From NCBI RefSeq assembly GCF_014279875.1, contig NZ_CP047952.1, positions 1,860,001-1,924,000 of the forward strand: a DNA stretch of 64,000 nucleotides. The letters are read 5' to 3'. The translations under genes were made by a program, and so were the position numbers. The notes beneath the pieces were generated by a model. It made no database searches, had not been told where the DNA came from, and was given only the letters and a program-made list of their open reading frames with translations. This document shows positions 47,769-57,334 of the stretch, one piece after another (within the stretch, counting starts at the first letter, position 1; each line of letters begins with the position of its first letter). The stretch is from Synechococcus sp. MEDNS5. GTDB taxonomy: Bacteria; Cyanobacteriota; Cyanobacteriia; PCC-6307; Cyanobiaceae.

Positions 47769-48833
47769 TCAGTCTTGAGCGAGAGTCAACACATCCAAAC
47801 CAGGAAGGGGTCTCTGCAGCGATGGCAACGCCACCCCCTCCCGCATCGCCAGCACCAACCCGGCGGCTTCGGCGTAGGTCGCAGCCGCAACCACCCGACC
47901 CTCAAGTCCCATGGAATAGGACGACACCTGCAGCACCGAAGGGTTGGTGACAGCAATCACTGGGACGTTCTGCTCCAAACAGGCCAGAACGGCCTCACCC
48001 CCTAAGGCACCCTCAGGCACCACAAGGGCCCCGAGTCCGGTGGCCAGCAGATCTCCAGGCTGCGCCGATGCCGACTGAATCAGATCGGGTGCGCGACTGA
48101 GCCCCACGAGAACGCAGGGAAGGAAGGTATGCGCCAGCTCTTCAGCTGCCGCCCGCGGGTCCAGCTGGGGATCCAGGGGCAAGGGAGCCAGAGCCGGTGC
48201 ATGGGCACAGGGGATCTGAAGATGCCGCACGAGCAGATGGCTGATCACCGCCTCTGCACCAGCCAACCCATCCACACCGCTTCCGTGGCGATAGGCCTGC
48301 AACGCTTCGCTGCCGGAATCATCCGGGAATCGAGCCACCACGGCGATCGCTGAGGCACCCCCGTCACGCAGCTTCTCCCCAGCGCGAAGCAACGCATCAG
48401 GGCGCTCGAGCGAGCCCCAGCTCACCCCACTCTCCCCCTGCCGTAGCGTGACTCCGAGAGCGACATCCGTGGTGACCACCGGGCCAATCTCCAGGCCGAG
48501 CGTGGCGCGACAGGCATCCGCTACCTGCAGGTGGCGGTCCCGAAGAGACTGTTCGATCGCAGCATCGAGCAGCAAGCCAACACGCTGTCGCCGTCCTCCC
48601 CGAAGCGCCAGCTCCCCGGCTGCAAATCGATCAAGCCCCCATCCCTCCACATAAAAGATGCGTTCGTCGCTCCAGTAAAGGGCGGCCCCATTCATCACAT
48701 TGGGGTGGGTCACCAGGCAGCCCGAGGCTGCCGCGAGGACCCGCGCAGCCGGAAGGGCATCGCCGGCGAAGCCTCCGATCTCGCAGCCAATCCCTGTAGG
48801 CACAATCATCAGTGTGGGGAAGACAGCAGCCAT
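47769..48833 (-). CDS. DUF3326 cyanobacterial protein
   Basis: A 354-aa cyanobacterial protein of the DUF3326 family, function unknown. Conserved: MIVPTGIGCEIGGFAGDALPA (about 9-29), THPNVMNGAALYWSDERIFYVEGWGLD, a central VVARFPDD block and VPVIAVTNPSVLQV near the C-terminus. It is the third gene of a tight ferredoxin–small protein–DUF3326 run, 5 bases behind the small gene, which suggests redox function. ATG 48833 or GTG 48836. Confidence 0.8.
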   Translation of the reverse strand: MAAVFPTLMIVPTGIGCEIGGFAGDALPAARVLAAASGCLVTHPNVMNGAALYWSDERIFYVEGWGLDRFAAGELALRGGRRQRVGLLLDAAIEQSLRDRHLQVADACRATLGLEIGPVVTTDVALGVTLRQGESGVSWGSLERPDALLRAGEKLRDGGASAIAVVARFPDDSGSEALQAYRHGSGVDGLAGAEAVISHLLVRHLQIPCAHAPALAPLPLDPQLDPRAAAEELAHTFLPCVLVGLSRAPDLIQSASAQPGDLLATGLGALVVPEGALGGEAVLACLEQNVPVIAVTNPSVLQVSSYSMGLEGRVVAAATYAEAAGLVLAMREGVALPSLQRPLPGLDVLTLAQD

Positions 48834-48837
48834 CACG

Positions 48838-49032
48838 TCACCCCCCGTGCTGAAGCATCACCGCTTCGATCACCACCTCAGAACCACCCTCTGGCAAGTC
48901 CATCACCGACGTGATCGCCCAGCGCAGCGGCTCGCCATGCACGCGCAGATGGTCCAGGATCCTGCGACGCCAATCCGAGGCCGCTCGGTGGGCTGGAAGC
49001 GCCAGCTGCAGCTGAAGCGACTCAATCCTCAC
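48838..49032 (-). CDS. 64-aa conserved small protein
   Basis: A small protein starting at GTG 49032, whose TGA-overlap (GTGA) with the ferredoxin gene and 5-base gap to the DUF3326 gene indicate coupling. Sequence: a basic N-terminal strand (RIESLQLQLALPAHR), a DWRRRILDHLRVHGEPLRWA helix and ITSVMDLPEGGSEVVIEAVML strand. The long frame open to 49230 is upstream shadow of the ferredoxin gene. Function unknown. Confidence 0.7.
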   Translation of the reverse strand: MRIESLQLQLALPAHRAASDWRRRILDHLRVHGEPLRWAITSVMDLPEGGSEVVIEAVMLQHGG

Positions 49033-49364
49033 TTCTGATACTGACCAAACTGCGCTTCGTAGAGAGCATCCTCCTGACCCGCGAGAACCTTGAGATCTGA
49101 GCGTGGATAACTCACACACAGGAGTGCAAAGCCGTCTTGGCGGAGCTCCTCCTTCACTCCCATGGCATCCGGTTGATGCACGGTTCCATCGAGGATGCGG
49201 GCGGCACAGGTCGTGCACACGCCGGCACAACAGGAGCTGGGCACCGCCACTCCCGCTGCTTCAGCGGCTGAAAGCACGGTCTGATCGGCGCTGCACTGGA
49301 ACTGATGGGTCTGCCCATCCAGCTCAACGCTGATGGCGAAGGTCGCTGCCGTGGAGTCGCTCAT
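49029..49364 (-). CDS. [2Fe-2S] ferredoxin
   Basis: A 111-aa plant-type ferredoxin paralogue of petF. Ligands: Cys45, Cys50, Cys53 (SCCAGVCTTC) and Cys83 (LLCVSY), with an unusual extra Cys46 beside the first. Longer N- and C-termini than petF. It heads the ferredoxin–small protein–DUF3326 operon and probably serves a specific redox partner rather than bulk photosynthetic flow. Confidence 0.88.
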   Translation of the reverse strand: MSDSTAATFAISVELDGQTHQFQCSADQTVLSAAEAAGVAVPSSCCAGVCTTCAARILDGTVHQPDAMGVKEELRQDGFALLCVSYPRSDLKVLAGQEDALYEAQFGQYQK

Positions 49365-49397
49365 CCGTTCGAGATTGTCCTGGAAGACCGCATCCTC

Positions 49398-50126
49398 TCA
49401 GGACAACGGGCGCTCACAGCGATGCCACTGATGGGGATGGGGCGCCAGGTACTCCGCAGGCGAAGACGAAGCCAGGGCCGTGAGCACGAAGTCGAAACTG
49501 ATCGACACCCGCAGTGACTCCTCATCGTTGTTGTCGCCAACACTGTGATCCAACCGGGAAGGAAAGATCACCAGAAGACCAGGTTCAGGGTTCAGTGTCC
49601 AGAGCCTCTGATTGTGGGGGTGATGCTCTCGAATCGGCCCCCCATGGCCCACGGCAAGCCCTGGCACCAGCTCATTCAGTTGATGCCTTGCATGAAGACA
49701 GAGAGCTCCCTCCTGACCCTGACCATCACCACTCAAATACACAACGGCACTGACATGGGCGTTGGGATGGTGATGCCGACCCACCACTTGCCCGGCCATG
49801 CTGAGCACAGGCCAACTCCGTTGGAGGTGCAAGGCGATCTGGTCAAGATCAAATCCTGTACGTTCCAGATAGATCCAAACCCGTGCAATCACTTCATCCG
49901 CCAGGGATCGGAAGTCGTGATGTTGATGCAGCTGCCAGAGGCCATGGAGATCCCCGGTCCATGCACAACCTTCATCGGGATTGCTGACCGCCTCGCCCCG
50001 CAGGCTCAGAAGTGTCTGCAGCTGCCCCGCCAGCGTGAGGGGGTCCATCGCCATCCGATCGGTGGCCACCACCGTTGGGAAAAGGGCGTGAAGCTCCACA
50101 TCGAAGGGGCAGCAGACCTCCAGCAT
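49398..50126 (-). CDS. 2OG-Fe(II) oxygenase, TIGR02466-like
   Basis: A 242-aa double-stranded beta-helix protein resembling the phage/cyanobacterial TIGR02466 putative oxygenases. The motif is RHHHPNAHVSAVVYLSG (about 115-131; metal His within HHHPNAH), then a loop, LLVIFPSRLDHSV (about 184-196, distal His) and RVSISFDF with Arg for 2-oxoglutarate. Substrate unknown. It follows the fdx operon on the same strand after a short gap. Confidence 0.8.
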   Translation of the reverse strand: MLEVCCPFDVELHALFPTVVATDRMAMDPLTLAGQLQTLLSLRGEAVSNPDEGCAWTGDLHGLWQLHQHHDFRSLADEVIARVWIYLERTGFDLDQIALHLQRSWPVLSMAGQVVGRHHHPNAHVSAVVYLSGDGQGQEGALCLHARHQLNELVPGLAVGHGGPIREHHPHNQRLWTLNPEPGLLVIFPSRLDHSVGDNNDEESLRVSISFDFVLTALASSSPAEYLAPHPHQWHRCERPLS

Positions 50127-50163
50127 CGGTCATGCACCACGCTGAAGGGGACCTTGGATTGCA

Positions 50164-50191
50164 ACAAAAAAGCCGGCACTGAGGCCGGCTT
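50164..50191 (-). terminator. intrinsic terminator of the atp operon
   Basis: Minus strand: AAGCCGGC and GCCGGCTT pair around a 6-base loop, followed by TTTTTT. It ends the atp1-BEG'FHAG transcript 28 bases after atpG. Confidence 0.9.
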
Positions 50192-50218
50192 GAGACAATC
50201 AGGTTGATGAGTTTCTCA

Positions 50219-51169
50219 TCAACCAACAGCAGCTGCGCCTCCTGCCACTTCCAGAATCTCCTGGGTAATCGCAGCCTGACGGGCTTTGTTGTAGTCAAGA
50301 GTCAGGGTTTTGGCCAAAGCCTTGGCGTTGTCGCTGGCGTTGTTCATGGCCGTCATTCGGCTCGCCAGTTCCGAGGCAGCAGCCTCCTGAAGTGAACGCA
50401 ACACCTGATTCTGCAAATAGAGAGGCAAGAGTGCGTTCAGAAGCTGATCTGGACTTTGCTCAAACACGATCTCGGAGGAGAGCTCCGGTTGTGTGTTGGC
50501 AGGAGCCGAACCTGTTTCCACCCTGAGATCGCCGTCTTTGGTGGTGAGGCGGAAGATCTCATCTTCAGCATCAGCAATTCCCTGAGGATCGAGCGGAAGA
50601 AGGGTCTGAACTACGGGCTTGCAACTCACCAGGTTAATGAATTTGGTGAAAATAATTTCAACCCGGTCGGTGGTTTCAGAGAGAAACTCCGCAAACACCT
50701 CGTTCGCCACGGATCCAGCTTCATCAGCCGTTGGCACCTGCTCAAGCCCAGTAAATGTGGCCTGAATCGGGTAACTGCGATTGGTGAAATAGCTGATGGC
50801 CTTTCGACCAATCAACAAAAGATTCACCTTGTAGCCCTGGCCTTGCAATTCAGCGAAACGCTGCTCAGTGCGCTTGATGATGTTGGCGTTGTAGCCACCG
50901 CAGAGGCCACGATCGCCTGTCACCGCCATAAGGGTGACCGTTTCAAGGGAACGTTCCTCTAGCAGGGGAGCGTCGGCATCCTCAAAACGCATACGCGCCT
51001 GCAGATTTTCCAGAAGCCTGGCCAGACGATCCGCAAAAGGACGGCTGCGCAGAACTTGCTCCTGGGCACGACGCACCTTGGCTGCCGCCACAAGGCGCAT
51101 GGCCTCGGTGATCTTGCGGGTGTTCTTAACTGATTTGATCCGATCGCGGATCTCTTTGAGATTTGCCAT
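50219..51169 (-). CDS. atpG: ATP synthase gamma subunit
   Basis: A 316-aa rotor shaft. N-terminal [29 protein letters not shown] and C-terminal [20 protein letters not shown] helices form the coiled coil; the middle has [15 protein letters not shown]. Last gene of the operon, 11 bases after atpA. Confidence 0.96.
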   Translation of the reverse strand: MANLKEIRDRIKSVKNTRKITEAMRLVAAAKVRRAQEQVLRSRPFADRLARLLENLQARMRFEDADAPLLEERSLETVTLMAVTGDRGLCGGYNANIIKRTEQRFAELQGQGYKVNLLLIGRKAISYFTNRSYPIQATFTGLEQVPTADEAGSVANEVFAEFLSETTDRVEIIFTKFINLVSCKPVVQTLLPLDPQGIADAEDEIFRLTTKDGDLRVETGSAPANTQPELSSEIVFEQSPDQLLNALLPLYLQNQVLRSLQEAAASELASRMTAMNNASDNAKALAKTLTLDYNKARQAAITQEILEVAGGAAAVG

Positions 51170-51180
51170 GTCTCAGGACC

Positions 51181-52761
<1,581 letters not shown>

Positions 52762-53310
52762 TCAGCTCGCCTTCGCGAGCGAAAGCCCAAGGCGACGAAC
52801 CTGACCAGACAGGCTGGCGTCGATAACCTGAGAGCCGATATTGATCACGAAGCCACCGATCAGGCTGGCGTCGATGGTGAGATCAATCTCAACGGAACCG
52901 GTTCCGACCATGGACTGAACCTTTGCCGTGAGGGCTGCGGTCTGCTCGTCAGACAGAGCTTGAGCGCTGCGGACGTGAGCCAGGGAGATGTTGCGGGATT
53001 CGCGATACAGCTCCAGATAGCGGCGCAAAACAGCATCGAGAGCGGTCAAGCGCTGCCGATCAGCGAGAACCTTGAGAAGGTTCATCAGTGACGGCTTGAT
53101 CTGCTCTGCAAGAAGTTGTCCGAGGGCCTTTTTCTTGGCAGCAGGCTCAAGCACCGGCGATGTCATGGCTTCGCGCAAGGCGGTGCTGGAGTCCCAGACC
53201 GTAAGGAGTTCCTTGCACTGAGCGGCGACGTCATCTGATTCGCTGCGACCGTCAGTGACCTGCAGAAGAGCTTCGGCGTACGGAGTCGCCAGGGTGTTCA
53301 GGAGTGGCAT
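52762..53310 (-). CDS. atpH: ATP synthase delta subunit
   Basis: A 182-aa peripheral stalk cap (OSCP-like). N-terminal helical domain (LATPYAEALLQV) and a C-terminal LIGGFVINIGSQVIDASLSGQ segment. ATG overlaps the atpF stop by one base. Confidence 0.93.
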   Translation of the reverse strand: MPLLNTLATPYAEALLQVTDGRSESDDVAAQCKELLTVWDSSTALREAMTSPVLEPAAKKKALGQLLAEQIKPSLMNLLKVLADRQRLTALDAVLRRYLELYRESRNISLAHVRSAQALSDEQTAALTAKVQSMVGTGSVEIDLTIDASLIGGFVINIGSQVIDASLSGQVRRLGLSLAKAS

Positions 53311-53831
53311 CAGGCGTCCTCCAGGTTGCTGATGGAGGCATCGATCAATCGGGACTGGCCCGCTGCATCAAGACGTCCGGGAAGTTCTGTCATCGCCTTG
53401 TCGATGGCAGCCAGTGCAGCCTCGCGGCGCAGTTGTTCGGTGAGGCGAGCACCTTCAGCATTCAGATCAGCCAGTGCATCCTGCTTGACAGCAGCCATGG
53501 CATTGATCGTTCGCATCTCACCATCCTTGCGGATGGCTTCAGCCCTGGCTTTGCCGTCGACACGGATCTTCTCTGCTTTCTGCTGAGCAGCAGCAAGATC
53601 CTCCTGGGCACGGGCCAAATCGTTTGTGGCCTGACGCAGCCGGCCCTCGGAATCCTCAAGGTCCTTCAGAATCGCCTGCCGGCGACGCTCAAGGATGCCC
53701 CCTAGGAAGCCCTTCAGGAACCAGTACAGAACCCCGATCACAATGACGAGGTTGATGAGGTTGGTCTCGAAAAGGTTGAGGTTCAGGCCGAACCCGCCTT
53801 CCGAGGCAAACAGTGGGAAAGACATGGTCAT
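53310..53831 (-). CDS. atpF: ATP synthase b subunit
   Basis: A 173-aa stator. N-terminal membrane helix (NLINLVIVIGVLYWFLKGFLG, about 24-44) and a long charged coiled coil. ATG 53831 (or 53825). Two bases after the b' gene. Confidence 0.93.
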   Translation of the reverse strand: MTMSFPLFASEGGFGLNLNLFETNLINLVIVIGVLYWFLKGFLGGILERRRQAILKDLEDSEGRLRQATNDLARAQEDLAAAQQKAEKIRVDGKARAEAIRKDGEMRTINAMAAVKQDALADLNAEGARLTEQLRREAALAAIDKAMTELPGRLDAAGQSRLIDASISNLEDA

Positions 53832-53833
53832 CG

Positions 53834-54298
53834 TCAGGCGGCCAGAAGTCTGTTGATGATCTGGGCACTGAGCTGATCCACCTGGCTCATGAGCTGAGCC
53901 TGGGCGGATTCTCGTTGGGTCTCGATCTCACGCCGTGATTTCTCGCGAATGCGATTGGCTTCGGCCTCCGCTTCGGCAAGAGCCTCGCGGTACAGACGAT
54001 CAACTTCCTGTTCAGCCTCGACAATGGCGGCCTGAGCGGCCTGACGGGCTCCACGGAGTTGATCTTGGAGATCGGCTTCCAGTCGTTTGATTTGCTCAAG
54101 CTTTTGCTTGGCGTCAGCACGACTGGTCGCGATGTAACCCTCGCGATCCTCCACGACCTTGCCGACCGGCCGGAAGAACAGGGAATTGAGCAGGAAGGTG
54201 AGGAGAACCACCTGAACCGCCATCAGCGGAAGGGTGGCATCGAGGTCAAAAAGACCTCCCTCCGGAACACCTGCTTCAGCGAGCAGAAGCCAGGTCAT
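53834..54298 (-). CDS. atpG': ATP synthase b' subunit
   Basis: A 154-aa second stator subunit typical of photosynthetic bacteria (also called AtpF2). N-terminal helix [17 protein letters not shown] (about 26-42) then a coiled coil. Its pair is atpF just downstream. Confidence 0.92.
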   Translation of the reverse strand: MTWLLLAEAGVPEGGLFDLDATLPLMAVQVVLLTFLLNSLFFRPVGKVVEDREGYIATSRADAKQKLEQIKRLEADLQDQLRGARQAAQAAIVEAEQEVDRLYREALAEAEAEANRIREKSRREIETQRESAQAQLMSQVDQLSAQIINRLLAA

Positions 54299-54378
54299 GG
54301 AAGGATGCGATTGGGTAAGTCAAATCGAGCAGATCAGAGGAGTGGGGTGACGGAAAGTCACCCTTATTCCGAATCTGA

Positions 54379-54741
<363 letters not shown>

Positions 54742-54781
54742 TTAGCAGATCACGGGGGACCTGCGAAAGGCACGACGAGAC

Positions 54782-55510
54782 CTAGTGGGCCTCTTCGTGC
54801 ACAGCCTCGCCGATGTAGTTCGCGGCGAGGGTGGCGAAAATCAGAGCCTGGATGGCACTGGTGAACAGGCCGAGGAACATGGCGGGAAGCGGTACCAGCA
54901 CAGGCACAAGGAAGGCAAGAACGGCCACCACCAGTTCGTCAGCAAGAATGTTTCCGAAAAGACGGAACGAGAGCGAAAGAGGCTTGGTGAAATCCTCGAT
55001 GATCTTGAACGGGAGCATGATCGGAGTCGGCTCCACGTAGTACTCGAAGTAACGCAGCCCTTTGCGGCTCAGCCCCGCATAGAAGTAAGAGAGAGACACC
55101 AGCAGAGCCATGGCAACGGTGGTGTTGATGTCGGCTGTTGGGGCACCGAGCTCTCCATTGGGAAGCTCGACCAGGCGCCAGGGAATCAAAGCACCGCCCC
55201 AGTTGCAAACAAAGATGAACAGAAACAGGGTTCCCACGAAAGGAAGCCAGTCTCTGTAAGCCTTCTCGCCGATCTGTTCCCGTGCGAGCTCCCGCAGGTA
55301 ATCCCAAAGGTATTCCAGCAGGTTCTGAACCCCCTTGGGATCGCGTTCCATCTTGCGGGTTCCGCTCACAACGAGCAGAAGCAGCAAGCCGATCACGACC
55401 CAAGAACTGAGGAAAACCTGGCCATGCAGGTTCAGATTGCCGATCTGCCAATAGAGATGCTGACCAACCTCGAGTTCGGCGAAAGGCAGATTAAGGAGCG
55501 ACGGAACCAT
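54782..55510 (-). CDS. atpB: ATP synthase a subunit
   Basis: A 242-aa membrane stator with five or six helices. Markers: [32 protein letters not shown], and [17 protein letters not shown] with the essential Arg of this helix (about 182-198). 21 bases after atp1. Confidence 0.95.
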   Translation of the reverse strand: MVPSLLNLPFAELEVGQHLYWQIGNLNLHGQVFLSSWVVIGLLLLLVVSGTRKMERDPKGVQNLLEYLWDYLRELAREQIGEKAYRDWLPFVGTLFLFIFVCNWGGALIPWRLVELPNGELGAPTADINTTVAMALLVSLSYFYAGLSRKGLRYFEYYVEPTPIMLPFKIIEDFTKPLSLSFRLFGNILADELVVAVLAFLVPVLVPLPAMFLGLFTSAIQALIFATLAANYIGEAVHEEAH

Positions 55511-55531
55511 GACGGTGATGAGTGCGCGAAT

Positions 55532-55957
55532 TCAGGCGTCGATGACGGTCTGAAGAATCAAAGCGGGCTTGTAGAGAAGAAATCCGATGAAGGCGGGGAG
55601 AAGTTCGAGTTGGGGAAGTTTGGCCGCCGCAACGATGAGAAGCATTGGCACCACCAACTGAAATCGCCCAACCTGACGGGAGCCTCCGCCGAGCCTGGCC
55701 ACGCTGCGGGCGAGTAAGCGCAGGTACAGAAGACCAGCACACGAGCCCACCAGCAGGCTGCGGGCCACCAGAACATCGAATCGAACAAGGGCGACAAGAG
55801 CCGCAGCCAAGGAAACGATGAGGGTGGCCAGCATCAGACGCCGCTGAAGCCTGGCGTACTCCCCCATACCCGAATCGGTCGCAACTGATGCTGCACTTGA
55901 TTCGATCGGAGTGGTAGCCAGCAAACAACGCCTGAGAAAGCGCGCGGAATCTATCAC
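55532..55957 (-). CDS. atp1: ATP synthase protein I
   Basis: A 141-aa AtpI-like membrane protein that helps c-ring assembly. Four hydrophobic segments (LMLATLIVSLAAALVALV, LLVGSCAGLLYLRLLARSV, LVVPMLLIVAA, LLPAFIGFLLYKPALILQ). GTG start overlaps the methyltransferase stop (GTGA), so the enzyme gene ahead may be in the same transcript. Confidence 0.85.
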   Translation of the reverse strand: MIDSARFLRRCLLATTPIESSAASVATDSGMGEYARLQRRLMLATLIVSLAAALVALVRFDVLVARSLLVGSCAGLLYLRLLARSVARLGGGSRQVGRFQLVVPMLLIVAAAKLPQLELLPAFIGFLLYKPALILQTVIDA

Positions 55958-57174
55958 GCGTTTTCCCCGCCCCCCCCTGCTTCAGCAAGGGGCAAAAGCA
56001 GACGACGTTGGATCAGAGTCCTTGCCACATCAGCAGTCCAGGGGCCGAGACCAAGCTCACCAAGGGAATGCTCAGGATGGGCGTCCACGGCCTCGAGCAG
56101 CTGCTTTTCCTGCGCAGACAAAGCAATCGGCTCAAGATCAGGACCCAGCAAGCTGGCGGAAGGCCACCCCCACACACAGGACTGGCGGCGGGTCCGCGCT
56201 CTTAACAGGTCTCCATCGTCTTCCCAGCGCCGCTCTTGAAGAGGCTTCCGCGCAACAAAAAACTCGAAATGACTGATCTCCGTGTCGAGATCCTCGATCA
56301 GAAACCACTGATCCTCGACAGGGAGTGCTTGGGCCCGTGCGAGGAGGTCACCGTTCAGAAGTCGAGCCGGATCCCAGACCGAAGGATTGGAGAAACCAAC
56401 GAAATGAAGCCCGGAGGCCTCGATCAGGGCAAACAGGGTTTCGAGGTCATAGCTGGTCTCCTGGGGATGCAGATACATATCTGCGAAGTTGGCGTCAGCA
56501 GCGGTGTCGATTAGCCACCGCTGTTCATAGTTACGGCGAAGGCGATTGGATTCAGGGAGCACATCCAACAGCTCCCGGCCAAGACGCAGAGCCTCACTGT
56601 CCTGTCCCACTCCAAGCCTGGTTAGGGCCTTCTGCGTGCGATGGATCTCCCAACGCCCAGCATTGGCGTAAAGGAAGAGATGCATCAAGCCGTCGTCGTC
56701 CAGCAGCGCAGCAAGCGCCTTAAGACCAGCCAGAGGCTCACGCAAATGATGCAACACACCAACGGAATTGATGTAATCGAACGGCCCCTCACCGTTCAGA
56801 TCTAGAAGGCTCCGCTGCTCCTGACGCAGTGATCGAACCTGCATCGCTCCTCTGGAGCGATGCAACCGCTCTCTGGCCACGTCTAGAGCACCGGCGCTGA
56901 TGTCGACGGCCAGCACCTCGGCTCCAGGGTTGAGATGGCAGAGATAGTCGGTGCTCACGCCAGTCCCACAGCCCGCATCAAGGATTCGAAGAGGCGTCGC
57001 TGCATGATCACGCTCAGGGATCTCTCCCCTCACTGCGCCATCGACGCTCTCCAGACACCACCGCCAGTTGTACCCAGGAGGTGGGCCGTCCTGGATGGGG
57101 TCACCCGGATAGGGGAAACGGTCGTAGAAATCACTCACCACCGGGGTGGCTGCGTCGGATGGGGTTGGATTCAT
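55954..57174 (-). CDS. SAM-dependent class I methyltransferase
   Basis: A 406-aa protein. The Rossmann methyltransferase domain (about 15-190) has RILDAGCGTGVSTDYLCHLNP (about 62-82) and the FDYINSVGVLHHL strand; it opens with a FYDRFPYPGDP substrate element typical of a cyanobacterial family. The C-terminal 200 residues are a separate helical domain of unknown role. It overlaps atp1 and is divergent from apcE. Substrate unknown. Confidence 0.82.
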   Translation of the reverse strand: MNPTPSDAATPVVSDFYDRFPYPGDPIQDGPPPGYNWRWCLESVDGAVRGEIPERDHAATPLRILDAGCGTGVSTDYLCHLNPGAEVLAVDISAGALDVARERLHRSRGAMQVRSLRQEQRSLLDLNGEGPFDYINSVGVLHHLREPLAGLKALAALLDDDGLMHLFLYANAGRWEIHRTQKALTRLGVGQDSEALRLGRELLDVLPESNRLRRNYEQRWLIDTAADANFADMYLHPQETSYDLETLFALIEASGLHFVGFSNPSVWDPARLLNGDLLARAQALPVEDQWFLIEDLDTEISHFEFFVARKPLQERRWEDDGDLLRARTRRQSCVWGWPSASLLGPDLEPIALSAQEKQLLEAVDAHPEHSLGELGLGPWTADVARTLIQRRLLLPLAEAGGGGENA

Positions 57175-57334
57175 CAGCTACGGGCTCCAGGGGCCGATCG
57201 GCTTGCGATGGAGCATTTCATGCGCCCTCGCAATGCGTCACTTCCGACAGCAACCCCTGCAAACATTTGTTCATGGCACTCCAAGTGCTCTGGGCACGAG
57301 CCGTAACCTGGCCGGATCCGGCTTGCTTCCGTTC

